Source: Chara braunii (taxonomy: Eukaryota; Streptophyta; Charophyceae; Charales; Characeae). Taken from it: DNA of 31,829 bases. The stretch is from NCBI GenBank assembly GCA_003427395.1, contig BFEA01000362.1:248977-280805 (forward strand), read 5' to 3'. A model generated the notes under the pieces. That model saw nothing but the letters and a program-made list of their open reading frames with translations. It was not told where the DNA came from and searched no databases. Shown here one piece after another: positions 11,461-21,239 of this stretch (the first letter of the stretch is position 1; every line of letters begins with the position of its first letter). The position numbers and the translations under genes were made by a program.

Positions 11461-13120
11461 CGCCAATCACTCTCCTCCTTCTTATTTCCTCCTCTCTTAT
11501 TCACACAAGAAATAATAATACCATGTTGATCCCTGATCCCTACTTTTTCAACCCTGATCGATCCCGATTCCCCCCCTCAGCGCTGGTCTTCCCGTCCGCC
11601 CTGATTCCCCCTGCTCTCACGTAAATGCGAATCCTCCCTCATCTATACCCGATCCGCTCGCACGTGCACGCCCACATCTATTACAAGATGACGCAAGTGT
11701 CATAAGATGAGCTCAATGAGACCAGCAATCTTGTTGGAGCAAAAAGGACAAAATATCATTTGATTTTTATTTTTAGTACAAATACAAAATGTGAGGAAAA
11801 AATAATAATAATAATAATTGTGAGAGTGTAGCATATCCATCCTTTAGCGTTTCAGGACTTCAAGCTAGAGCTGTTGGAAAAGCTACGACGGACATAACGG
11901 GCTTCCAACCGTTCATAGCGATGTTGCTTCCTGATCCTTCGACGTCGGCTCTCACTATCATTGTGCAACAGAAGTAATGGTCGCGCCCATTGCCATCGTC
12001 GTAGCCACCATCATTCATCATCATCATTGCGGGCAACTACTCCAGCGACCTCGTCGTTCCACTTGGGGAACGATCGAGAAGACCCTTTACGTAAAGACCT
12101 TCCTCGACTAGGAGGAAGGACATTCATTGCTTCCGACCACGCGGTATTATCAATCTCTCCCCCTTTTACTAATTCTCTCCTCCCATCTCGCTGATTTCCC
12201 TCAAAGATCAATTTTTCTCTTCATCATTTTCCTTCTCTCCATCCCCCTTTCTCTCCTTTATCCTCCCACCTGATTGGTCCAATCATCTAAAATTTCTACT
12301 GCACATGACGTATAAAGTCTTTCTTTGTCCTTGTCTGACAATGCCGTCCATTCTGTCGTTTGAAATTTCGATCCAATTCAATAGGATGAATCTTCATTTC
12401 TTTTTCTCCCAACGTCGTAATCGAAATTAATTCCGGCGTTTTTGTTCAAAAGTCATATAAAATTCTTTATTATATCAATTTTTTTCATAAATCAGTTTAA
12501 AATTTGATTTTCATTCAGAAATTCGTAAAACAAAATTTAAAATTTACAAAATTTAATTCTTATGACGTCGACTCTACTTCTACTTTCTATCCCTCGTGAG
12601 AATCCTGAAATTCTGCAATTCGTTTTAAAATTGTTTTAAATTTTTTTTGAAAAATTTTTAAGTTTTTTCTTAGTTTTACAACATGTTGATATAATTTAGT
12701 ATTTTTATATAAATAATTTTAAAATTTCACCCAATTTATTCCAGTTGGTTGTCATTAATTCTTTCTGCCATTTCATCATATATTATTCAATCACAAGCTA
12801 GTTTTTTTTTCTTTTCAAATTGCCTTGAAATTCTTTTAATTTCATAAATACGCGAGAAAATTTTAATTTTCTTTTCAAATTTTTCCTCTGAACTCATCTT
12901 TACCTCCTCTGTCATCTCCCATAATTTTTGAAAATTTTCACGAATATTTATGAAGTTCGTTGAATTTTGTTTAAAATTTCTCTAAATTTTAAATTTACGT
13001 CCAAATAATTTCGGAATTTCATTTCGACTTCGTAATTATCTTATGCATTCCTTCCTCTATACCCTACGCTATTCTTTGAAAAATTCTTCTTATTTCGCCA
13101 CCCAAATCGAAAATTTTACT
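11461..13120. other. Non-coding DNA, very AT-rich from about 12400
   Basis: 11461-12400 is mixed composition with no convincing gene; short open frames at 11961-12194 (+) and 12011-12211 (-) overlap each other and are of low complexity. A short AAT repeat lies at about 11801-11817. From about 12400 to 13110 the DNA is dominated by AAATTT/AAAATTT words, which gives it a simple, low-complexity character. Confidence 0.45.
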
Positions 13121-13206
13121 CTTCCTCCCTAATCCGATTCTGAATTTTTTTGATTTAATCCCAAAAGTTCATTAGATCTCATTTCTACATGTCGTTCCTT
13201 CTCGGC

Positions 13207-13890
13207 CCCCTTTCTGTGTGCCAATCTGGTTCCCCGTGATACCGACCAGCGCGCACTCCAAAATCGCGTCCGAGACACCCGTGCCGCAAATCGCCTCACA
13301 CGTTTCGATGCGTTGACCGCAGCCACTGCGCGTCCCTCCGATTCCAACTCTCCCTCTTCATCTTCTTCATCCCCTGACTCCATGCAGAATGGTGAGTCTG
13401 CGAGTCCTTCCCACTCAACCAGCGAAGGCCTCTGCAGGACCGGGACACCATGTCTCATATGGTGGAAATTCTCACCCTTGTGACTCCCAGTTCTGACCCA
13501 TCTACCCATTCAGATCTCGTCCTGACTTTCCTTCAACGCATGCAAACCATATTTGAGGTCAAATTCATGGCCCTGCAGGACCGTATGTCACAGTTGGAGT
13601 TTCGTGCCACCCCACTCCCCTCCTCTTTTCCCACCTCCTCTTCCCATACACATGCTCGTAGTGGATCGCACCTCCCCTCTCCCCTGTTTGGTATCTTGCA
13701 GTCCACTACCCCACCCATGATAGAATTCAAGTTCCAGATTGCAAATCACATTGAAAGCCAGATAGTCAAATGTTGTCCAGAAAGCATAATAATTACACTA
13801 ATGTTAAACCGAGGGAGGACCAAAGCATCGAACTCAATTGTCAATGAAAGCATATATTTGCCACCACCAACAACTCGAATGCAATCGTAG
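13207..13890 (+). pseudogene. Possible gag-like retroelement reading frame, frame-broken
   Basis: Two abutting + strand frames read like one protein. The first (about 13207-13440) gives an Arg/Asp-rich start (RDTDQRALQNRVRDTRAAN) and then a Ser/Pro-rich linker. The second runs through the ATG at 13450 to the stop at 13888-13890, with a helical, coiled-coil-like stretch (FLQRMQTIFEVKFMALQDRM), another Ser/Pro-rich section and a poorer tail. Switching between them needs a frameshift or very short intron near 13390-13437 (GTGAGT at 13392 and TGCAG at 13433-13437 are present but only about 45 bp apart). A helical segment between Ser/Pro linkers resembles the N-terminal part of retroelement gag/ORF1 proteins. 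No zinc knuckle, protease or reverse transcriptase was seen. A minus-strand frame (13129-13509) overlaps and is the main alternative. Confidence 0.25.
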
Positions 13891-13975
13891 TTCTTCCTCC
13901 TACTGACGCTCAACGGTCAGACTAGTATCCTCCAGCTACCTTCTCCTAAACTAAGTAGTGACGAATCAACCCTAT

Positions 13976-14190
13976 ACGGAAGCTACCGAGGCAAGCTGGC
14001 GCCCCCTAGCTTGTCCAAGGCTAGGCAAAACTTAGCCTAGCCGGAGCAACTTATATCCCTGCTCTAGCCTTATACGTCGGCAGCAACAACGGAAGCTACC
14101 GAGGCAAGCTGGCGCCCCCTAGCTTGCCTAAAGCTAGGAAAAACTTAGACTAGTCGGAGCCACTTATATCCTTGTTCTACCTGCATACGC
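13976..14190. repeat. 113-bp tandem repeat pair with hairpin-forming motifs
   Basis: Units start ACGGAAGCTACCGAGGCAAG at 13976 and 14089. Inside unit 1, GGCTAGGC pairs perfectly with GCCTAGCC (about 14019-14042), and CCTAGC pairs with GCTAGG. Unit 2 keeps the second stem, but the first has decayed. Multiple stops make coding unlikely. Confidence 0.8.
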
Positions 14191-14865
14191 TAAGCCCATC
14201 ATTAAACCAGATCAACCAGTAACTCATGTCCTCTACTTGGCCACACACGGTATAACTGATTTACAGTGGGGTACTTATTATTGAAACGCCTATCATCATT
14301 ATTAATTGACCTAGAGGAGACCCTCAATTACTAGACCTCCCTTATACTAACCAATAACTCACGTCCTCTGCTCACCCACACTTATCATAAAAACGTAACA
14401 CTAGTTCGTGATGATTTTGTGAAGGTCGACTGGATGTTTGATGTATGTGCAATTCATGTTGATGGATGTTGCAGTAATTACGAGCGGCTCCACAGTCAAA
14501 ACACCGTTGAAGAAGGTAGAGGCAAAGACGAGAGACACTGATTGCTAGCAGGCAGGAGAGCTATCAGCGTACCACATTCAGAAACAACGATCAACCTTTT
14601 GCGAAGCTTAGGAAAACTTTCAACTACTATTTCCACACAGGAACTCGACTGGTTGCAGGAGTGCTCTACCTCTCGGATAACTCGGCCTTTTGCAACTATA
14701 ATGCATTGCTATGTTCTCTAAGTGTCGACCAAAATTCATGAACAGTCATCAGGGTAAGTGTCTTTCCCCCATGAAAGGTCAAAAGTTTGTGAAGGGTCTG
14801 TTGTGTTTCTACTTGGTCGATCCACAAATGATTGGGTAGTAGTTTTGTATGTTGTTGTTGTTTTT

Positions 14866-14910
<45 letters not shown>

Positions 14911-15600
14911 CAAGCTATCATGTATTTTTCTTACCTCTTATCCTTGTATCACAGGGGCAAGGGATGGGGTACGCTCGCCATGAGATGAGAGACCAAATGA
15001 ATCATTCAATACTCTATTTTTCTCTCTCTCTTTCTATCTTTCGCACACATACGCACACATGAAAATATATAATGCAGTATTCGTTCCATAATTTTTTCAT
15101 ATACCTTTGCAATTATCGATGGGTGCTTATTAATTTTAAGGCACAAAATGTGTCGATGCTTTTAGTGTTATGGACGTATCGAACCTCTATTCATAAATAG
15201 TTTTTTGAAAAAATAATTATTTATATTCGTGGCTAGGCTACCGTTGGACCGCCCAGGTCATGTTGTTTTCTTGGGCAATCTGATCGTTTAAGAACCAAGC
15301 TAGGTAAAAAAAATATATATATATATATATACATATATATATACATATATATATTATGCAAAAAAATCAATTCAAGTTGAACAACTTTGGTCTCTGGGTT
15401 ACATAAGAATTTGTTACCTGCTTTTACAGAAAAACTTAAATTCAAAAATAAGTTTATCTTTTTTTCACCCGGCCTAGCTTGTGGCTTTAGGCCACGATGG
15501 GTGGCTAGATTCGAACTTGTATCTTTACTTTTTTCTTTTTTTTCAATTTCATAAAGACATACTCATAAACATACATACGAACATGTAACAATGCAAAATA
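14191..15600. other. Non-coding DNA with T40 run and AT microsatellite
   Basis: An uninterrupted T40 occupies 14867-14906, and an AT/ATAC microsatellite lies at about 15313-15354. Open frames across these tracts are repeat artefacts. A tRNA-like pair of internal promoter words (TAGCTTGTGG near 15476, AGATTCGAAC near 15507) is noted but does not fold into a tRNA that I can support. Confidence 0.5.
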
Positions 15601-16054
15601 CACAAGCGGTTATCAGGTAGCTGAAAATTCAGGAATGAAAATTCTGAAGTGAGAGTTTTTGGCAGTCTGAAAATCCTGAATGGTCCTGAAGTGGTGAAAG
15701 CTCCGAAGACCCTGAAAACCATCTGTTTAGGCAGGCTGCATCTTGAAGTGGTGAAGGGTGTCCTGAAGTGGTCAAGTGAGAGTTTTAGGCAGTCTAAAAA
15801 TTTTGAATGGTCCTGAAGTGGTGAAAGGTCCGAAGACCATGAAAACCACCCTTCACCACTTGAGAATGCAGCCTGCCTAAACAAGTGGTTTTCAAAGTCT
15901 TCGGACCTTTACCACTTCAGGACCATTCAGGATTTTCGGACCTGAATGGTCCTGAAGTGGTGAAAGGTCCGAAGACCCTGCAGGCTGCATCGTGAAGTGG
16001 TGAAGGGTGTCCTGAAGTGGTGATGAAAAATACGAATGTTGTTAACCTTCTCTC
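15601..16054. repeat. Fold-back interspersed repeat, copy 2 (454 bp)
   Basis: This is a second copy of the 5954-6425 element in the same orientation with the same ends. The left hairpin arm is 15849-15931. The right arm is 15941-16007 and lacks 17 bases (around AAAACCACCTGTTTAGG) present in copy 1, so the hairpin is shortened. Flanking sequences differ between the copies, which indicates dispersal and not a segmental duplication. Confidence 0.85.
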
Positions 16055-16095
16055 GCAAAATATGTATTATAATTATTTTTTATGACGTATGTCTT

Positions 16096-16166
16096 GGTCG
16101 GTAGATGCATAATAATTTCAACACAGTCAATGTCTTAAGCCAAAAAATTGTATGCACCTACCGACC
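16096..16166. repeat. 71-bp inverted-repeat element, copy b
   Basis: GGTCGGTAGATGCATA (16096-16111) pairs with TATGCACCTACCGACC (16151-16166) at 15 of 16 positions. It has the same termini and length as 2449-2518, with a different interior. Confidence 0.55.
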
Positions 16167-16309
16167 CTTCCTACTCCTATCTACCCTTCCTATGTATTAT
16201 TAATGTATGAGAAAACAAAAATTTTAAATTTTTGTTTGTGCTATAGCCTTAAATGAATGTTATATACGTTTTGATATGTTTTTTTTCTACATCAATGACA
16301 GACAAGAAA

Positions 16310-16379
16310 GGTCCGTAGTTAGATATGACTTTGAGGCCTAACACATTGATTGTGTAGAAATTAGTTTGCACCTACCGAC
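16310..16379. repeat. 70-bp inverted-repeat element, copy c (degraded)
   Basis: The right end TGCACCTACCGAC matches the other copies. The left end GGTCCGTAG has a mismatch and the stem is short. The length again is 70 bp, which supports membership of the same family. Confidence 0.35.
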
Positions 16380-16808
16380 GAAGGCAGAAGTTATATAAAA
16401 TAACAATCAAACATTTTTCTTTTTTTTTAATGTTTGTATTTATAACAAATGTGTATCGTTGTCAAAGTGTTCAAAGAAACTAACACAGTCGATCAAATCT
16501 ATCTTAAATTAGTATGATATTATTGATTGTCGATACGTAACAATTGTCATGCAAACACGTGATTGAAAACATTTTCTCAATCATCCGTGTATGAGATCAA
16601 TAGAACGGTGTGAAGCGCAACATAATTGTTAAAATGAAGGTGGTGGTTATATATACAATGATGTACTACGATTTTATTTATTTTTTTTTGCCTCTAAAAA
16701 ACAAGCATTCATATAGCATGAAGTGAACATTTCGTCAGGTTGGCTACGACCTGCATTTCTTATAGTTAGCATGCAAGTCGTAATCGCAGTAAAATCTATG
16801 AATCTTCC

Positions 16809-17981
16809 CCGAATATGACAATGTGGAACATAAATATTTGGATGTTTATCTCAAATTGGAAATAATTTTATTATTGTATGTTCATTGATGTGTTCGTAGA
16901 GGAGGCGTAGGATCCTGCGTACATAGTATGATCAAGATACATGCTTTTGACCTACATATGCGATTATCGTCAGGAGTGGTAACATTTGTAGTGAGCGGTG
17001 TAGAGAGTGACTTTCCGATGGTTGAATCAGACTCTTTGTGCTCATAATTTACATCTTGTATAAACAAGAAATATATTATTAAAAGAAAATATTTTTTTTA
17101 TTATTGAAAAAAATATGACTATATATTTTATGTTTCACATTTCATCTCGATGGTTGTTTTTGTCAATGCACTGATATTTTGCTCACATTCATCATAAAAT
17201 AAAATTAATATGTTTCATGTCTTGTTGAAAATTTAACCTCTTCTTATAATGATATTGATAGATAGGAATGTCGAACATTACTGTGCAATATAAATGATTT
17301 CCTTTTATATCTCATATATTTTGTTTACTAGTGTACTTTAAGATAATCAATCAAGTCATTTTCACGTTTCTGTATTTAACTTTTTTTTTTTCTTCTGTTG
17401 ACGAAATATTACAAATCGTGTTGTTGTCGCTACGAATTTCAAGGAGATTGTAATGAATTTTTTTTTTTTACAGTGTTCCTAAGTTGTGTAGAGTACACGT
17501 GCGGGGTCTTTCCTATGAAACGTACAGGTAATATTTGTACAGGATCTGTACGAGAACCTGTATGGGAACTTGTACGTCTTGTACGCCCCCCATAAGGGAA
17601 AAAAAAAGTAAAAAAAAAACGAAACAAAACTATGCGATGCAACAGTACAAAGCAAGCAACATTTGACCGAGCATTATCTCTAGATTCTTATTAGAATTTA
17701 CGAAAAAATATAAAAATAATACCGGATTAAAAAAAAAAAAAAAAAGGTTGTACGGGGCCCCTATTGTACGAGTAGCATACGGTACAACAGTAGGAATCTG
17801 TACTCATACGATATTGCGTACAAGTGGCAACGCAACAATGTTCATTCTCATATATAAACTTTAAATAAGTTATGTAAAATATGTAAAATTGTACAATTTG
17901 TGTTTCATTTCATTATTTTGATCAACAAATGTATGAATTCATGATGCCACAAAATTATTATGGTGTGCTCTGATTTTGTGG
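16809..17981. repeat. Old duplicated segment, copy 1 (interrupted)
   Basis: This segment aligns collinearly with 18323-19011. Shared landmarks include GATATTGATAGATAGGAATG, GATGGTTGTTT, CATTTCTGTATT, TGTCGC-A-GAA-TTCAA, ATGATGCCA and GATTTTGTGG. Divergence is substantial, with many indels. The copy is split at about 17457/17933 by roughly 475 bp that have no counterpart in the other copy. No conserved open frame spans both copies, so what was duplicated is unknown. Confidence 0.7.
17458..17932. mobile_element. About 475-bp insertion defined by comparison of duplicates
   Basis: Comparison with 18951-18955, where the flanks are contiguous, shows extra DNA here. It carries GTAC-rich clusters at about 17520-17586 and 17745-17824 (repeated TTGTACG, a GGGGCCCC palindrome) and several A runs. 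No transposase, clear terminal inverted repeats or target duplication were recognised, so its class is unknown. Deletion from the other copy is the alternative. Confidence 0.4.
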
Positions 17982-18185
17982 CTGCATACTTGCCCGGGAG
18001 GATTTACAACAGACAAAATCTCTGAGTTGGCTACCATAAAAAATCATATCATTAAATCGATTCAAGCATGAGAGACAGTTGTAAATTTTAACATCTTCAA
18101 CCTCGACGATTCTACAACTGTGACAGACAAGGCGTTTCTTTTTTTTCAAGCAAGAATGTCGGTCAAACAAAACGGTGACATACAT
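17958..18185 (-). CDS. Small unassigned ORF with paired CxxC motifs
   Basis: A 75-codon minus-strand frame contains CHSC at residues 21-24 and CLSC at 37-40, spaced as CxxC-x12-CxxC, which is compatible with a zinc-ribbon-like fold. FVCCK follows near residue 57. It is embedded in repetitive AT-rich DNA, partly inside the old duplication, and the corresponding part of the other copy does not preserve the motif. It could be a fragment of a transposon protein or chance. No function is assigned. Confidence 0.15.
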   Translation of the reverse strand: MYVTVLFDRHSCLKKKKRLVCHSCRIVEVEDVKIYNCLSCLNRFNDMIFYGSQLRDFVCCKSSRASMQPQNQSTP

Positions 18186-18249
18186 GACACTTTACTTGTC
18201 GACGAGGATTTCACTTTTTCTCACAATGATTCAACTGTGTTGTGACAAG

Positions 18250-18372
18250 GAAACGGACGAAGGTCGAAAATGCACATCTTAAATATAATTATTTAGATGT
18301 TTATCTGAAATATGGACGACGACCGAAGATGCAGATCCTGAACATAATTATTTAGATGTTTATCTAATATTG
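18250..18372. repeat. 59-bp tandem repeat
   Basis: The phrase ATAATTATTTAGATGTTTAT occurs at about 18285 and 18344 (period 59 bp), each preceded by a diverged GACGAAGGTCGAAAATGCA or GACGACCGAAGATGCAGAT. It is the left part of duplicate copy 2 doubled locally. Confidence 0.7.
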
Positions 18373-19011
18373 TAAATATTTTTCATTATTTTTTTTGTCC
18401 ATTGATTTATTTAAAAAAAAAAGGTTGGATCATGTGTATACAATATGCTTAAGACGCACTCTACTGAGGAGGGGTAGGATCATGCATGAAATTTTTTAAT
18501 TTCTTTACCTAATTAACATCAGAAGTCGCTGCATTTGTATTCAGCGTTGTGCTGAGTGACTTCCTGATAGTCGAATTAACCTTTTTGTATTCGTCATTCA
18601 CATCTTATATAGAGAAGAAAAACTTTGTCATTTGTTTCAAATTTGATATTGATGGTTGTTTCTGTCAGTACATCGGTATTATGCTCACATTCGTCATAAA
18701 GTAGAAGTAAATTGTTTCATCTCTTGTGTAAAACGAAAGTTTGTTTTTATTGTGATATTGATAGATAGGAATGTCAAATACTACAGTGCAACACAAGTCC
18801 TTTCTTTTGATAATTCGGATACTTAGTTTATTCACGTAGTCGAAGATGGTCGATGACGTATTTTTCACATTTCTGTATTGTACTTTTTATAGTTCTGCTT
18901 AATCATTGAAAGTTGTTTTTCTTGTCGCCATGAACTTCAATGTGATGGACGAACAAGTGTATAAATTATATGATGCCAGAAATATTATTGTGGCATTATC
19001 CGATTTTGTGG
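18323..19011. repeat. Old duplicated segment, copy 2 (uninterrupted)
   Basis: This is the partner of 16809-17981, lying about 1.5 kb further right in the same orientation. It lacks the inserted block of copy 1. A 73-codon + frame (18906-19127) crosses its right end but is not conserved in copy 1, so it is probably not a gene. Confidence 0.7.
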
Positions 19012-19045
19012 ACTTTGTATTTATGAATAATTTTATTCTCTCGCA

Positions 19046-19232
19046 AGCAGGGTTAATTTTATGTCGTTGCTTATTCTGTCAGACCGTGAGAGCGACGAGG
19101 GTAGTGGTGAGTCGGCTCGCCCTGTGACCAGTGCGTCGTGCGTGAGAGGGTGGCGCGAATCTGGTCGAGGGGAGAAGAGTCGTTCGGGTCCAGGGTGCTC
19201 GACGAGAGGAGGCGGGAGAGGAGGGGGGGTAA
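19046..19232. other. Short GC-rich island
   Basis: A sharp rise in GC with many CG dinucleotides ends in a G-rich run immediately before the telomere-like motifs. No open frame of note is present. It may be a promoter-like or recombined end, but nothing specific supports either. Confidence 0.3.
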
Positions 19233-19235
19233 GAT

Positions 19236-19290
19236 AACCCTAAACCCTAAAAAAACCCTAATCGACGTTTGGGTGGTTAGGGTAGGGTAG
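19236..19290. repeat. Interstitial telomere-like repeats / telo-boxes in both orientations
   Basis: AACCCTAAACCCTAA at 19236-19250 and AAACCCTAA at 19254-19262 are followed by TTAGGGTAGGGTAG at 19277-19290 on the same strand. CCCTAAA is the plant-type telomere unit, and AAACCCTAA is the plant telo-box promoter element. The opposed orientations make a head-to-head arrangement. It is too short to tell a fusion scar, a repair insertion or a promoter element apart. Confidence 0.6.
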
Positions 19291-19464
19291 CGGCGACCTA
19301 ATCAAGAAAATAAAATAACAACCATGGAGGGGAAAGGGAAAGAAAAATAAATAAACATAAAAAGTTCGAGATAGAAATCAAAATAAATAATAAATAATAA
19401 AAATAATTCAAGAAAGAAAGTGAAAAAATGTGAGAAGAGAAAAAATATTTATTGTTTTTTAAAA

Positions 19465-19835
19465 TTTCGGCAACATTTCCCTACCCCAATGGGGTCAAGA
19501 ATGTGCCAAGAAGAAGGAGAGACAAAGAGAAGCAGACTAAGTCTTACAATGTTGCAGATTCAAATTTTCAAAAAAAAAACAACAACAAAGAAATACAGAG
19601 GTAGAGGAGAATAAAAAGATTACTAAGTTTTAAATTTTTTAAAATTTTTGGCAGCATTTCGTTGCCCCCATAGGGTCGAATTGCGTCATCAAGAAGAATG
19701 ACCAAGTAAAATGAAAATTTTTGGTCAGCACTTCGCTATCCCCAAGGGATTAAAATGTGTTGGACAAAACTATTGTAGGAAAAATATAAATATCGGCAGC
19801 ACTTCGTTACCCGAAGGGGTGAAAATTTGCACCGA
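19465..19835. repeat. Four diverged copies of a palindrome-bearing repeat
   Basis: The motif GGCAGCA-TTCGTTACCCC-AAGGGGT occurs in variant form at about 19469, 19650, 19723 and 19794. The last three are spaced about 73 bp. Each carries a small inverted repeat (ACCCCAATGGGGT, CCCCCATAGGG, ATCCCCAAGGGAT, ACCCGAAGGGGT). Three of the four copies are followed by an AAGAAGAA/AAGAATGAC-type phrase. The palindromic core is kept while the surroundings diverge. Confidence 0.65.
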
Positions 19836-19849
19836 AAGCAAGAATGACA

Positions 19850-20420
19850 AGCCTGCAAAAAAAAATTGATTTTTTTAGAATAAATAAAATAAAAATAAAT
19901 TAAATTAAAACTTTAGAAAAGAGGTGAGAAATAAGATCATTTAAATTTTTGGAGAAAAAAAAATAAATTTAAATAAAAAAGGAAGACAAAAGAAGAAAAA
20001 AAAAATCGAAGTTGGGGGGGCAGGAGGATGAAAAAGTGATGAAAAAAGAGAGAAGTAAGTGAGAGAAAAAAAAATTGAAGCGGGAGATGAAGAGCATGAT
20101 GAGGTTGTAGTTGGGGAAGGGGATGGGAGGAGGGGGTGAGAGAATAGGAGAAAAAGGGATGGGAAAGGTGGAGAGGAGTATAAGAGATCAGTGAAAGATG
20201 GTAAGTGGGGAGGGAAGGAGAGAAAAAAATGAAAGAAGATGAGTGAATGTTGAAGAATATGAGACAACAGTGGGAGGATGGGGGAGAGAAGGGAGAAAAA
20301 AGTGAGATAGGATAAAAGCGTAGTGGTAGAGTTATAAAATATAATTAGATGATAGAGGGGGGAGAGAGAGAGGGAGGAGAGAGAGAGGGAGTTGAGAAAG
20401 TGGGTTCGTGAAAGAGAGGT
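19850..20420. repeat. About 570-bp polypurine tract on the + strand
   Basis: The + strand is overwhelmingly A and G (AAGAAG, GGGAGG, GAGAGA words), with few pyrimidines. The 169-codon minus-strand frame here is rich in Ser, Leu, Phe and Pro simply because pyrimidine-only codons include no stops. It should not be called a gene. Confidence 0.8.
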
Positions 20421-21188
20421 GATACCAAGCTTTTGGGTGACCAAGAGCAATCAAATCATAAGATTTCAAACAACCTTTTGGAAGAAGGGGGGGGTCTTCA
20501 ACTGCTGCAAAAACTACCAGCAGCGCCCGAAGGTCTGATCAAAATGACCAAATCTGTCAAATAGAGGGTTTAAGAGAGATCTTGATCTTCAAAATGAATA
20601 CTCTTCATTTGTAATACAACCCCCTATCCTAGAGGGCCTTGTTTTTTTGCAAACCGACGTTGAGGCAGTCGGGTTTGATCATACTTGATCAGATTTACAG
20701 ATAATAATAATCTCTTGTTATAGAACAACACACTAGCCAAGGAGGTTTTCAAGTGTTGCTACGTAGCAGTCTAATGGTCACGAGGAGGGAGAGAAGAAAG
20801 AGAGCGGAAATCCGTTTTTTGACAATAACTTCTGATATGTCAGGCATAATTTGACAAAAAAAAACTTGTTGAATTTTTTTTTTTTAAGGCGTTTCCAACG
20901 AGATACGACGCGACTACGGTCGCGGTCTGTAGAAGCAGCGCTCATTCACGATTTTCGAGTTGTAACAAAACAAATTGTAATATTTGAATGATTGTAGCTC
21001 CAAAACTAGCATTTAGAATTCAACAATCTATGACTCGTTGGAAGCGGCTCGTCAAGAGCTTTAACCCAAACTAAAGATAAAAATATTTGGACACTGGATG
21101 TAGAAGTTGTGATTAAAATTGTACACCGGTGTTATAATAAAAATGAAATGACGAGTTTTTTTGCTCAAGCCATGTGGGAAATGATGAA
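20421..21188. other. Non-coding DNA, possibly retrotransposon leader
   Basis: No protein was recognised. An imperfect inverted repeat GCGTTTCCAACGAG (20889-20902) and CTCGTTGGAAGCGG (21034-21047) encloses about 130 bp. If the primer-binding site at 21227-21238 is real, this region would be the untranslated leader of a minus-strand element. Confidence 0.3.
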
Positions 21189-21209
21189 GGGGGGTGGGTG
21201 GGGAGGGGG
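21189..21209 (+). other. G-quadruplex motif
   Basis: The sequence reads G6-T-G3-T-G4-A-G5, four G runs separated by single-base loops, which is an ideal intramolecular G-quadruplex pattern. It lies 18 bp from the putative primer-binding site. Confidence 0.7.
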
Positions 21210-21226
21210 AGCAAAAAGAAACGTCT

Positions 21227-21238
21227 ACTCTGATACCA
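21227..21238 (-). other. Putative LTR-retrotransposon primer-binding site
   Basis: Read on the minus strand this is TGGTATCAGAGT. Eleven of its 12 bases match the TGGTATCAGAGC site complementary to the 3' end of plant initiator tRNA-Met. One base beyond it, at 21240-21241, is TG, the expected edge of an LTR that would extend rightward (5' LTR of a minus-strand element). No second LTR beginning TGTGACGAACCC was found, and no pol domains are in the window, so the element is partial or decayed. Confidence 0.45.
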
Positions 21239-21239
21239 G

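Noticed and set aside
15466-15525. tRNA gene or SINE suggested by A-box-like and B-box-like words
   Set aside because: Spacing is acceptable, but no acceptor or anticodon stem can be formed and there is no second copy in the window.
19941-20450. 169-codon minus-strand ORF
   Set aside because: It is composed of Ser, Leu, Phe, Pro and Thr because the strand is a pyrimidine tract with no stop codons. No domain is visible.
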